64,000 nt of DNA, from contig CM066925.1 of NCBI GenBank assembly GCA_033964015.1, forward strand, positions 7,912,435-7,976,434. Direction: 5' to 3'. Of the stretch, positions 22,154 through 33,800 are shown one piece after another. The position numbers and the translations under genes are program-made. The stretch comes from Scolanthus callimorphus (taxonomy: Eukaryota > Cnidaria > Anthozoa > Actiniaria > Edwardsiidae). Position 1 is the first letter of the stretch, and each line of letters begins with the position of its first letter. The notes beneath the pieces were generated by a model. That model had not been told where the DNA came from, did no database searches, and worked only from the letters and a program-made list of their open reading frames with translations.

Positions 22154-22720
22154 GTTACACCATATTAGTGTAAAAAATGCGGTAAGGCTCTATTGCGCCG
22201 ATAAGGTCAGAACGTTATGCTCTAATGCTTAAATAAACGGATACATTCAGGATATAAATTCTTCAAGGCCCCGTAGGATAATATGATGTGGAATGGATGG
22301 TTAGAACTGCGGTTCTTGAATGGTAAATGAATAAATGTTCATTGCAGTTGACAAGCAGTCTAAGCGATCGCACTAAATGGATTTTCAGGCTCAATACTGA
22401 TAGCGTATTGAGAGAGCGTCTTTCGTCAGGATATCCAAACACCGAGAAGTGAATTGAGGTGGACTGAAGTGTGCACGTCAAAAGGGCCAAACAGAAAGCT
22501 CATTAGGGGATAGATCGCAAAGATTTGAAATCGATGGCGTAGCTTCTCCACAAAATAGTCGAATTCGCAGTCTAATGAGTCTCCAGCTCAGCTCCACCTC
22601 AATCCAAGTGGGGAATGGGCGGTGCAGCGTGTAAAGCGGGGTCAGTTGGGATTTTTCTCAGCTGTTTCGAACCTTGTGTTCATGTGTGTTGAAGTGATCG
22701 TCATTTCTCCTGTGTTTCAC

Positions 22721-22721
<1 letters not shown>

Positions 22722-22751
<30 letters not shown>

Positions 22752-22815
22752 CGTTTCTCAATACGCTTCACCAAAGCTGATCATGAGGGACATTAAAGAA
22801 CCACTGGGCTTGCTC
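22722..22815 (-). repeat. SINE-like core, third copy
   Basis: The plus-strand text gatgagacaataaaccgagg and gggacattaaagaaccac is the reverse complement of the core in the 1118-1955 and 3922-4912 repeats. It is diverged and lacks their flanks. Confidence 0.5.
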
Positions 22816-22890
22816 AGTGACAGAACTCACTACAAATGATACGTAACCCCAGTCATGACTGTAAACTGCACTCTAAAATACAGGCCGCAT

Positions 22891-23109
22891 CTTAGGCCTA
22901 CTGCATACGCCGCTCTTATCATGAGCCGATCCAATTGCAAAATCTCGATAAAATAATATTGTTCGTCCATCTCTGGTCTGCCTGTCACCTAGACTATTCT
23001 AAATCATATCGGTAATGTAGAATCCATTTAAATGCCCCGATTTTCGCGCATTGCACGGGAACAGGTTGGATCGGCTCATGATAAGAGCGGCGTATGTACT
23101 AGGCCTAAG
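22891..23109. repeat. MITE with about 42-bp terminal inverted repeats
   Basis: The left arm CTTAGGCCTACTGCATACGC continues to gagccgatcc. The right arm is the complement with one or two mismatches. It lies between ZNF-B and ZNF-C. Confidence 0.75.
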
Positions 23110-23370
23110 AGGTAATAAATCTTGCAACTTGTAAAGCGCTAGAGTTTAGCGCTAGATAAGCACATACATTTCAAGCTTCACTTTCACTACGAAAATTGAA
23201 AATGTGACTGGTGAAAAAGGTCAACTGCGAGCACTTCACTTTCTATTAGAAACCGCTAGTTTATTATGTGTTTCGTTATTATTTATTAGTGTAATAAATG
23301 AGACATAAATAAGAAATGTGTTATTTCATTTACTTACGGTTAGACGTTCGTAAAACTATGTACTTTGGAG

Positions 23371-23775
23371 ATGTTCAGGCAAGCCTGTGGCCGCGTAGCA
23401 CTAAGTTCAACAGAGTGGAGATAAGGAATTAACCTTGTGTGAAAGCTAACGTGCTAATGAAATGGTCCCATGTGTGCTTCTGAGCGTTAGCCCTAGTAAG
23501 CGGAGAAAGAGAAAAAATCTCTGACCCCGAGAGGGATTCGAACCCACGACCTTCAGAATTGTACATCCGATGCACTACCAGCTGAGCTATCCAGGTCAGA
23601 CTGGGAGCAGGTCGGGGTAAATTAGATGTTATGTTCGCGGTAATGAAGTGAATATATGTAGATGTTCAGGCAAGCCTGTGGCCGCGTAGCACTAAGTTCA
23701 ACAGAGTGGAGATAAGGAATTAACCTTGTGTGAAAGCTAACGTGCTAATGAAATGGAAAACCGTGGAAAACGGCG
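23371..23775 (-). mobile_element. Dimeric tRNA-derived SINE with 13-bp target duplication
   Basis: On the minus strand a tRNA-like head (23521-23599) is followed by a body that ends in the block gttcaggcaagcctgtggcc (about 23371-23466, plus-strand text). A second copy of that tail block alone occurs at about 23660-23756, upstream of the head, giving a one-and-a-half-unit structure. The composite is flanked by atgtactttggag at 23358-23370 and 23776-23788, which looks like a target duplication from LINE-style retrotransposition. Confidence 0.7.
23521..23599 (-). tRNA. tRNA-like SINE head (probably not a functional tRNA)
   Basis: Box A (TAGCTCAGCTGG, 23578-23589) and box B (GGTTCGAATCC, 23534-23544) are intact, so RNA polymerase III could start here. 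The acceptor ends GACC and GGTC pair. The D stem is mismatched. The anticodon stem TCGGA/TCTGA encloses eight bases instead of seven, so no anticodon can be assigned. It sits inside a repeat, so I read it as a pseudo-tRNA. Confidence 0.6.
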
Positions 23776-24093
23776 ATGTACTTTGGAGCAAGCGTCGTGG
23801 AGTATGAGCTGAGTGACTATCGGTCCATTTTCTTGCTGCATTAGCCCAATATGATACATTTTCTGAGATATTATTACATAACTACCTAAACAAAGTTAAG
23901 TGCTAAATAATATCACCATTAAACCTATTCGTAATCAACAGTAAAGTATCGTGAATAACGGTCAAGCATCGCGAAAACCGTGGAAAACGGCGATATTGTC
24001 CACTGTCTGTTGCCGAAGACACCCAAATTTATACATCCTCAGCATTTCTGCTGGTAGAGAGATCAGCTGAGCTAGCAGCCTTATCGCAAAAAA

Positions 24094-24275
24094 TTACCCG
24101 GCCATCCCTATCTTTTATTAACTTTCTATGACTTTATCGGCGAAATATAAGAGCGCGCGTGATGGTGGGAGACACGACAGCGTTGCAACATTTTGAGTGT
24201 CTCTCCCAACATCGCAAGTGCTCTATTTGCCGTTAAAGTCATAGAAAGTTAACAAAAGGAGGGATGTACGGGTAA
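24094..24275. repeat. MITE with about 48-bp terminal inverted repeats
   Basis: The left arm is TTACCCGGCCATCCCTATCT, continuing to aactttctatgactttatcg. The right arm is complementary with several mismatches and ends ggtaa. It lies in the presumed intron or upstream region of ZNF-C. Confidence 0.7.
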
Positions 24276-24324
24276 TAAAAATGCCACACAAGTTGAATTT
24301 TCGTGTGGAAAATGCTTGCTGAAC

Positions 24325-24485
24325 CTAATTGTGGGACCATGCACAAAGCTGGACAATATTTAGCTACGCGTCCATCCACTCGATACACACAGATAGTTGG
24401 GACAGCAGTCAGGTAGCTAGAGTTCCTACGACCTTCGCTATCTTCCAGCTATCCGCGTGCAACAAGTGGATATTGTCCATTCCTT
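24325..24485 (+). repeat. Intronic inverted-repeat element upstream of ZNF-C
   Basis: It begins attgtgggaccatgcacaaa and contains tggacaatatttagctacgc, with an imperfect complement at its far end. It matches 53960-54135 and, more weakly, 20185-20290. Confidence 0.6.
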
Positions 24486-24634
24486 AAACACAAATATCAT
24501 GTCTTTACTGTGATCAGCCAAAATTTGAGAGTCCCCACCCCCGGTATGCATTCCTGGCATTCTGATCTTATTTAGCATATATAGCATATTATTTTGAAAG
24601 ATCGACTAAATTCAAACCTCAATCTCGTTTTTAG

Positions 24635-25651
24635 GAAAAGACGGATTCGCAAGCCACCTTTGGAAACGAACTCAGAGAAAGCAAAGAAGGCCTCCTTGAT
24701 GGAACAGATAATTATCTTCAACGCGTAATTAAGGAAGAAGTAGTAGAATATGAAGACTGTAGTTTCTCAAATACAGACGAAGGAGAAGAGATCTCGGCTC
24801 AGGTTGGTTCTGGAAATCAGCACAGAACTAGAAAATGTAACATGAATGCTTGTAGTGACTTTGATGCTTCAATAAAAACCGAAGAAAATGAAGAACAATT
24901 CGACCTCTCAAAAATACTTGAAGACGTACAGAACAAGGGTTTGTTTCAACGTCGAGCGTCCCTTGAAGTTCAGGACAAAAGTTCTGGTCCTTGTGAGCAA
25001 CAAAACTGTGAAGATTCTGGAGCAAGTTCTACAGCTGGAACTGATAACTCTCCTTGTGTTCTTATGGAAGAAAACTTTCAAGTTGAAGAATTTAGTGTTT
25101 ACCGAATACTAAATGATTTTGCAGGCAAGAGCTTTCAGGACATCCAACAGCTCAATGATTCTCGTGAAAAACAACAGGGACTCGGAAACCGTGTCAAACC
25201 TCCTCATATTCCCTCGCGTTCAAAAAAACCTTATAAATGTCAATATTGCCTTAAACGTTTCCTATCAACGGGTGGCCGTACAAGACACGAACGTTTACAC
25301 ACAGCAGTATATAAGTGTGAAGAATGTAGTAAGGCATTTAAAACATCGGGTGAGTTGACAAGACATAAAGGAATGCATCCAGGAGTTAGGCCGTATGACT
25401 GCAAAGAATGCGGTAAGGCATTCAAAACATCGAATGATCTTAAAAGGCATCAACGAACACATTCAGGAGTTAAACCTTTTCAATGTCGATATTGTAGTAA
25501 GAGTTACAGTTCTTGGAGTGGCCGTTTGACACACGAACAAACACACACAGGAGTTACACCATATGTGTGTGAAGTATGCTGTGAGGCATTCAAAACATCG
25601 AGACAGCTAACAAGACATGAACTAATACATTCAGATGTTAGTCCGTATTAG
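24635..25651 (+). CDS. ZNF-C: C2H2 zinc-finger protein, 5 fingers, terminal exon
   Basis: The exon opens at the acceptor ctcgtttttag|GAAAAG, and the frame is continuous from there (EKTDSQATFGNELRES). An internal Met at 24842 is not the natural start. The first 195 or so residues carry the family acidic module (VIKEEVV, IKTEENEEQFDLS, VEEFSVYRIL). Five fingers follow: [32 protein letters not shown] and CEVCCEAF. All have both cysteines and both histidines. The frame ends at TAG 25649-25651, in the linker (DVSPY*). Finger-like sequence continues after it in the same frame (CEKYVKVF). The array is much shorter than in B and E, so fingers were probably lost by unequal exchange. It should be nuclear and DNA-binding. 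Confidence 0.8.
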   Translation, partial: EKTDSQATFGNELRESKEGLLDGTDNYLQRVIKEEVVEYEDCSFSNTDEGEEISAQVGSGNQHRTRKCNMNACSDFDASIKTEENEEQFDLSKILEDVQNKGLFQRRASLEVQDKSSGPCEQQNCEDSGASSTAGTDNSPCVLMEENFQVEEFSVYRILNDFAGKSFQDIQQLNDSREKQQGLGNRVKPPHIPSRSKKPYKCQYCLKRFLSTGGRTRHERLHTAVYKCEECSKAFKTSGELTRHKGMHPGVRPYDCKECGKAFKTSNDLKRHQRTHSGVKPFQCRYCSKSYSSWSGRLTHEQTHTGVTPYVCEVCCEAFKTSRQLTRHELIHSDVSPY

Positions 25652-26132
25652 TGCGAAAAATACGTTAAGGTATTTACAACATCGGGTGAGCTAGGAAGAC
25701 ATAAACGCAGTTTCACGATTATTTGAAGGAATTCGTAAATACAGTTCTCAAACTCATTAATAATTCATCACGTTTGAACAAAGAAAATCAGAACCGTGGA
25801 GGAGGGTTTGATACCTGATCTTAATTTGCATAGAATTTTGAGATTTTATTCCTTCTTTCCTCGACATTAAATCATTCGTTTGAGAAGCTAGACAAAGTTT
25901 AGCACTAGATAGAGTTTTTGATCAGGATTTCGAAAACCTCGAAGTCGGTTTCAAAAAAACTTTGGGAAACCAAAGCTTTTGGGTTCCGGGGGAAGTATGG
26001 TTGCAAAGCTGAAACTTTTTCAGAAAGTTGCGTTCTGAGTTCCGAGATTGACTGAAAGAAAATTCTGGCGTATTTTTCAAAACATTTTCTGCTGTTTTTG
26101 TTTATGATACATTTATGAGGTAGAAATATACA

Positions 26133-26766
26133 TGTTATGAACTCGCGCACCTAGCGCACCACGAACTCTCATATAGCATTTTCAACAGTTCTTTGTTTTC
26201 CATGTAAGATTCTATAAAATCCTCGATTTCCTTAAAAATTGATTGTTTGTCAGTTAGATAGTAGTGAGTGACATTTGATTCGTTTTAAAAATACCATTTA
26301 GCGCTAAAGCATATATAAGCTGTCCACAAAGCACATTGTTAGGGGTCGGAGTTATAGCAGTTGAAGTTAGTTGTGGAGTTATAAATCAGAGTTGAGTTAC
26401 TAATCGGAGTCAATAGGAGTATCGAAATTCTACGGAGTAAAACTGGGAGTGTCCATAAAGGAGTCTTTGCACTTTCAAGGAGTTACATAGTCATACAGAG
26501 TTTGTGAAGTTTCTCAAGTCATAGAGACAGGATCAGATGTAAGTTCTTTAACAATGTGTCCATTTTTGATTTGTGATTTTACATCAATTTATAGTTATAA
26601 GTCTAGTTTTAATGTGTAATTATTGTATTTAAATCCTGTAGTTTTCACCGCTTGTGCTGTAAATAAGCTGATCGAACAAAGGCTATAAAATCAAGTTTGT
26701 TTGCCGCACTGTGGTTGAGCTGGCGAAGTAGACCCCACAACACCCCGTGTCTGCTGGCGTATGACA
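26133..26766 (+). repeat. Diverged solo LTR, BEL/Pao family, opposite orientation
   Basis: The segment begins TGTTATGAACTCGCGCAC and ends ctgctggcgtatgaca. It aligns along its length to the minus-strand reading of the 538-bp LTR at 34038-34575, for example in gtggttgagctggcgaa, caccccgtgtctgct and the gttttcaccgc block. It is diverged by many substitutions and indels. No internal region adjoins it, and the flanks (ATACA, TATCA) are not a clean duplication. Confidence 0.65.
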
Positions 26767-27222
26767 TATCAGTCATATCGGGTAGAATAAATCGCATGTA
26801 AACCCCAACGTGCAAACTCTGAACTCTGAACTCAGAAAGTTACACGTTCTGAGTTCTGAGTTCCGAGATGGACCATCTCAGAAGTCGGAAGTGGCCCTTC
26901 TCGTCCATCGTAGTAACTTTTATCTGCAAGCCTGACGATTTCGTATAAATTTCGATGCAACTTCGAACTTTGAAAACTTTGAAGATTTCAAAGCTCATTG
27001 TCGCAATCCGTTTCCATCGGCAATGTAATAGGTGATGCAATCAAAATATGTTTGTAGTTAGAGCTATTTAGACTAATACTTAAGGTTGTCAGCGTCTTCG
27101 GGAATACTGCCGACACCGGGGGTGTAGAGCATCCATCTGCCCGCTAGTATAGCCACAAATACGCTCTCAACTGGGTTTTGCTTAATTGTGTATGATCCGC
27201 GGTTAAAACTATAATACAGTAA

Positions 27223-27760
27223 TGTCGCGTTCTCGACGCTAGCAGACACGGGGTGTTGTGCGTCCAGCTCGCCAGCTCAACCACAGTACGGCAACAGCGT
27301 AATATACAGCACGTTTAATCAGCTATTTACAGTACACGCGGTGAAAACTAGAAAAAGATTACAATTCGTGGATCAGGACTAAGCAATAAACTACCAATCT
27401 AAGCAAAACTCACTAAATCAAAACTCGTGATAACATTTATAACTTACATCTGATCCCGTCTCCAAGTAGCTAGTAGAAAACTATCTGACTCCGTAAACTT
27501 CAATGAACTCCAAAACTCTGTTGACTGCAAACTTCGTACTCCTTTAACTCTAAACTCCGAAAACTACAAACTCCACGATCCAACTTGACTAACTGAGCAT
27601 AGTACACGCCCAGGATACTATTTAAATGGCTTATAATAATTGCGTTACAACTAGCTGTCAATCATTCTAATAATAAGTGCAAATCAAGTGTCAAATCATT
27701 AAGGTTAATAAAACAAAACAAATATGAGTTCTTAGCGCACGAATGTGCGAGTCCATGACA
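27223..27760 (-). repeat. 3' LTR of the BEL/Pao element
   Basis: This is the downstream LTR in element orientation. It matches the other LTR except for A/G at the base in aaaact(a/g)tctgac. The target copy AGTAA lies outside it. Confidence 0.95.
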
Positions 27761-27806
27761 CTCCTCGCCCAAGGATGACGTTCATCCTTGCTATTGTATA
27801 TAGTCT

Positions 27807-30800
27807 CTACTTTGGGTCAGTGTCTGTTGTGTCCACTGGAACCAACAGAACCAGTTCTTTGATGGGTCGTAGGAAAGTCTTCTTCTCTCCCTTCCTAACT
27901 ACAACTATCTCTGCCTTCCTTACTCTGCCATCTGCACTCTGTTCCGCTTTTGTCACTCGACCAAGTGGCCAGTCGTTGCGATGCTCGTCCGGGTCTTTGA
28001 GGAGCACAACATCTCCTTCTTGCAAATTCCTTGGGGTCTCACACCACTTCCGTCTGGGTTGGAGGCTCTGCAGGTATTCACGCCTCCATCTGGACCAGAA
28101 GTTGTTCGCCAGGTACTGCACGCGCCTCCAGCGGCGACGAGCGTAGATGTCGGCGGGAAGAAAGTCACCCGGTGGAGGCACAGCAGGGCGTGGCTTCATC
28201 GTTAGCAGCATGGCGGGTGACAGGGGTTGGGGGTCGTCTGCTTCTGTAGGTATGGTCGTTATCGGCCTTGCATTTACTATCGCGACCACCTCTGCCATCA
28301 GTGTAACTAGTAGCTCGTGTGTGAGGTGGGTGGCGCCGAGCTCCGCAAACATGGCGTCTAGAACTCTCCGAATGGTGTTTATCTGCCGCTCCCACACGCC
28401 TCCGAAGTGAGAGGCATGAGGAGGGTTGAACTCCCATGTGCAGCCTTGTTCTCTCAAGTAGCGCTCGATTTTCTCCTTATCCATGTCTGCGAGTGCTTGA
28501 TCTAACTCCGTTTTGGCGCCCACGAAATTGGTGCCACGGTCGCACCTTAGAAGCGTGGCGTGACCTCGTAACGAAAAGAATCTCCGCAGTGCGCATATGA
28601 AGGCACTGGCGTCCATTGCCTCCAGTACCTCAATATGTATGGCTCTACTGCTAAGGCAGGTCAGCACGAGGCCCCAGCGCTTAGAGTTAGCCACTCCTCC
28701 TCTTGTTCTCCGCGTGCTAACCATCCAAGGACCGAATACATCAAACCCAATGGACATGAATGGTGGACTTACTTGGGTCCTGTCGACCGGGAGATCAGCC
28801 ATGTGCTGCTCCAGGGGGCGTCCACGCAGCTTCTTACAAACAACGCAGTTTCTTAGCGCTTGCGCAACGGCGCCATGTGCTCCTATGATCCAGTAGCCAG
28901 CCTCGCGCACTGCACCGCCAGTAATCTGCCTCCCTTGGTGATGTACTCTATGATGGTAGTGCTCGATGACCAGTTGCGAGACATGGTGGTCTTTCGGTAG
29001 AAGCGCGGGGTGCTTCTCGACGTACTCAAGCTCAGCGTGTCTGAGTCGACCTCCCACTCGTATTATCGACTGGCTGTCCAGGTAGGGATCCAAGCCGTAC
29101 AACTTGGACTGCTTGAGGGTCGCCTTTCTTTTGTGATCGTGGTCTTCCTGTACAGTCGTGGCGTTACTAATGGCTGTCATCTCCGCGGCGAAGGAATGTT
29201 GTTGCACGGCGCGAATGATGACCGTCATTGCTTGGTTGAGGATGTCGACCGTAGGCGTAGGTAACCTCTGAAGTTCTGGCGTGCGCTTGGCGTTGCTCCG
29301 GGTATTGTGCTTATTCTCCTCTCCTCGCCGTCTTTTGAACTCTCTAACTTTGACAATAAGAATTGCGAGCGCGCGCTGCAGCGAGGACAGAGTGGAAAAG
29401 CGAGAAAACCTATCAGCACCTAGACCGCTCTTAATATTCTTCCTAAGGTCGATCTTAACGGCCGTGACGTCTTTCATCCGAACTTCAGGGTCGCTCTCAC
29501 TTGGGATCTCAACCTCAGACACCGCCTCAATTTCTTCGCCATTTCTTAAGAACTCTGGGCCATTAAGCCATGCCGATTCCTGTAACTTAGCTGCCTGTAC
29601 ACCTCGCGTAGCTTGGTCGGCGGGGTTGTTTGCACTTTCTATGTACCTCCATTGGGTTGGTTTAGAGACATTGCGTATCGCTTGAACTCTATTAGCCACG
29701 TAAACGTGGAACCGTCGGGTTTCGTTCCTGATGTAACCCAAGACTACCTTGGAGTCTGTGTAGAAAGTAACGTCTGCTATCTCCATGTCTAACTCCTTGC
29801 GCACTTTCTGTACAGCTTCGGTTGCTATGACGGCACCACACAGCTCCAGGCGCGGTATGCTAGTCGGACTAATAGGGGCTACCTTGGCTTGGCCATATAC
29901 AAGCGAGACGCTGGCTTCGTTTCGCTCATTGAAGAGTCTGAGGTACACGGCCGCTCCGATAGCGTCTTGGCTCGCGTCGGAAAATGCGTGCAACTCAGCT
30001 CTCTCGATCGTCCCGAACTCCTTGGGTTTGTAACACCTCGGGACGATGACTCTTTCGAGACCTTGTAGGGAATCCTTCCAGTTGTTCCAGCGTAACGCAA
30101 GCGAGTCAGGTAGGGGGTCGTCCCATCCGGGGGCGCTGTCGCTGCTTGCGTGCTTTCCCATAGCCACTAAATGCTGGAGTATCTTCCTTCCTTCTAACAC
30201 AGTCGGGGCTGCTAAGCCTAGAGGGTCATACAACGAGTTGACTATCGAAAGGACGCCTCTTCTCGTGAAAGGCTTGTCGGGAAGGGTTACTTTATAGGTA
30301 AAGCCGTCTTGCTCTAAATCCCAGTGTACTCCGAGGGATCGTTGTATCGGAAGGGTGTCCTGGCGCAGATCGAGGTCTCTTATGTCCTTGGCGCGGTCAT
30401 CGGCGGGAAAAGCTTCTACAACCGCTGGTTCGTTCGATACAACCTTGTGTAGTCGCAGGTTGCGGGTAGCAAGTACAGCTTGAGTATCCGCAACGAGATC
30501 TATCGCTTCTTGAGCGCAGTTTACCGATACAAGCCCGTCGTCGACATAAAAGTTTCGTGTAACGAATTGTTTTACTTCCTCTCTGCACATCTCCTCGCCG
30601 TGGTTGACGGTCTTACGAAGTCCGAACGTTGCAACAGCGGGGCTCGGGCCGTTGCCAAAGAGATGCACGTTCATCCTGTACTCGACTACTTGTTTGCTCG
30701 GGTCGTTGTCGACGAACCAAAGAAATCTCAAAAAGTCTCTGTGCTCCGGATTGACGTGGAAAGAGTGGAACATCTGTTCCACGTCACACATAACTGCCAC

Positions 30801-33800
30801 ATTATCTTTCCTGAAGCGCATGAGCACGCCTATCAGGCTGTTCATCTGGTCTGGCCCGGCTATTAGGACTTTGTTTAGTGAGACTCCTTGAAATTCTAGG
30901 GAACTGTCAAACACGACTCTCAGACTCCGTTTCTTTGGGGGAAAGACTGGGAAGTGACTTAGGTAGAAGACGCGGCCACTGGGCGCTTCTGTCTCGTCAG
31001 GGGGTACCAGGGAGGCGTGGCCCTTGCTAATGACTTTCTCCATGAATTCTTTGTACTCGTTCTCCAAATCTGGTTTGCGGTTGAAAGACTTCACTAAATT
31101 CTTAAGACGGCTCTCTGCTTGGTTGCGATTATTTGGCATGCTGGGCGACGGGCTCCGGAACGGTAGGGGCATCTCCCAGTTACCCAGGGCGTTTCTGTGG
31201 ATACTAGTCTCCATTAACTTCAAAAACGCCTTGTCTTCTAGGGACAGCGTGGGCTCGTTGTCTTCTTCGGTTGTGAGAAAGACATCACTTCTTGATTCCG
31301 CTCCGCGTTTCAGCTCAAAACTCTCCGCGACTGTGATGGTGTTGTGACATGGCACTAAGTCGTAGGCTGTGTCGCGTGCGTCAACCTTCGTACAGCGTGT
31401 GCGCACGTGCGTAGGTCCGTCAGACATGTCCAGACATACTTGCCCTGAGACTGTCCATCCGAGCGAGTGTTTCTGTGCCCATGGTGCTCCGCGGGGGCCA
31501 TTCCTGGACTCTCGAACCTTGAGTAGCTCGGGGGCGTCTCTACCAATCAGGAGGTGGATGCCTGCCTGGTTGTCTAAGGGCGGGATGTAATCCGCAATTC
31601 CTCGCAGGTGTGGAAACCTCCTCGCCATCTCTGGTGTCGGGATCTCGCGTCTGTCGGAGGGAATGTTGTCGCACTCTACCATGTTTGGCAGTTCCGTGGT
31701 GAAACCGTCCGTGGATCTCACAGCCAGGCTTGATACTCGGCGTCCGTACTTCTCTTCCCTTGCTCCGCTACATGTGGTTAGGAAGTACAGCTCCTCGGGC
31801 CCTTGCGCACCAAGCTGGTCGGCGAGCTCGGAGCTAATCAGCGAGGCGTTGCTCTGATCGTCTAAGATAGCATATACCCGTTTCACGTTGTCTGGCGCGT
31901 CCCTAGCATATATGTCTAAAAGAACGATCTTACTACAAGATAATCCTCCCCCCTCTGCCGAACAGACGGCAGTACAGCTGGACTTGACTGTTTGAGTCTC
32001 CTCAAAGGTTTGCTCTTTGTGCAAAAGGGCTATATGACGTTTGTCTCCACAAATCGCGCACTTAATTTCTACCTTGCATGCGGCCGCTATGTGCTCTTTA
32101 GACAGACACTTGAAGCAGAGTCCAGCCTTTAAAATAAATTCAGTCCTTTCTTGAAGAGTTTTAGCGCCAAAGGTTCTGCATTCGGTAAGGCTATGTCCTT
32201 CGCGCTCGTGAAAAGCACAGAAATTGCTCCCTTCTTCACCCTCCTTGCGTGACGGGGGATTCATGGGCGTGGGTTCGCTTTCTGCGGGGCTTGTTTTGGT
32301 TTTTAGCGCCTTCTTTACAGGGTTAGGGACGGGTTGCTGTGTTTTACTCTGAGGCGCGGGGGTCTGGGGCGAGAGTCCTGCCGAGAGGTTAGGGTGGTTC
32401 TTTATCTTTGCCTGCCTTTCAACAACTTTCTTGAAAATTGAAAAACTCGGGTATTGATCTCCATTTTTCTCAGCAAAACTGACGACCTCTTTTTCCCACT
32501 TTCCCTTTAGAGACGCGGGTAGTTTTGATGCAATGGGGGCGATTGCGTGAGGAAAATTAAGACAAGCGAGGCCCGGCAGTTGCGTGACCTGGCTCTCTAC
32601 GTCTGCGCACACGTCAGCGAATTGTTGTAGCTTATTGTGCTCAGTCTCCTTGAATTCTGCGGCGCGCTGTAAGCGGTCTAACAAAGTGTTTGTTATCACG
32701 GCGGGACTGCCAAAACGCCTCTCCAACTCCTTCCAAAGATCTGATAACAAGCCTTTAGGATTATTTTGAATTCGCTTGCGAAAATTATCTACAACTTGCT
32801 GAACTTCGCTGCTTGTGTATTTATGCAAGTAGTTAATCTCCTGCTGGGGAGAAACGTGCGCGTCTTCGATCATAGCCTTGAAGGCGGCTTTCCAGGCATA
32901 AAACAAAGTCGGGTCCCCAGAGAAAACATCCGGGTGGCACTTTGGCAAACTTTGTCGTGCCAAACCGGAGACTATTTGTTCGTTCGAGAAAGTTAGCGCT
33001 TCTACAAGCTGTGACCCCGTTATCTCGTTAAAGTGTGTGTTGAAAGGTGTTGATGAGGTCACGGGAGGCCTTATCGCGGTTGCGGGATAGGACAATGCAA
33101 ACTCTGCTTGTTGAGTTTTGGGCGGGTCATGCAATAGCACTTGAGTGGTCACGTTCGCGCAAGGAAATTTGCGTGACTCGGGCTCGGTGACTACAGGCGA
33201 GGCTTTCATAGCGTTTGCGTTAACCCACTCGCTAACTCTGTCTTCGGATAGTGCGCGCGGTGCTAGGTCTACTCGATTCTCCTCGAAATCTAGCAAGGCA
33301 TCGTCGATAGCGTCCAGTTTAGCTGTCGCTACGGCTTCCTTTTGAGCGGCCGAAAGAAAGGCGATCTCGTGTTCGCACTCTGCCTCGCGCCTTTTTAACT
33401 CCCATTTTCGCTGCGCAATCACACGCTCGAACTCCGCTGCCTTTTTAGCAGCAGCGACTTCTGTTATAGCGCGCAGTCTCGCAGCAGAACTAGACGTGGA
33501 AGCCTTAGATCTTCTTGAATGTACGCTTCCAATCGATACTGATTTTGCCGATTTTTTGGCTTCCGCGCGCGGCATCGGCTTTTCTGACAGTTTGTCAGAG
33601 AAAAGTTGATGCTTAATGTTAACTAATACATCGCTAACATAGTTCGCATTGCTGCGGTGCTGTTCTACAATACTCCCATTCATCTCCGGTGCATTATCTT
33701 GTTTACTCAAACTGATTAAATCGTCAAGGTCCTTTCCGTGACCTTGTGCCAAGCTTTCGAGTTTGAGAAAACAATCCTCCTTTATCTCCCCACCCGACTT

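Noticed and set aside
23521..23599. A functional tRNA gene on the minus strand
   Set aside because: The anticodon loop would have eight bases and the D stem is mismatched, and it sits inside a repeated, target-duplicated unit. A SINE head explains it better.
27080..27140. Another BEL LTR fragment near gccgacaccgggggtgtag
   Set aside because: The similarity to the LTR end is only about a dozen bases and is not extended.
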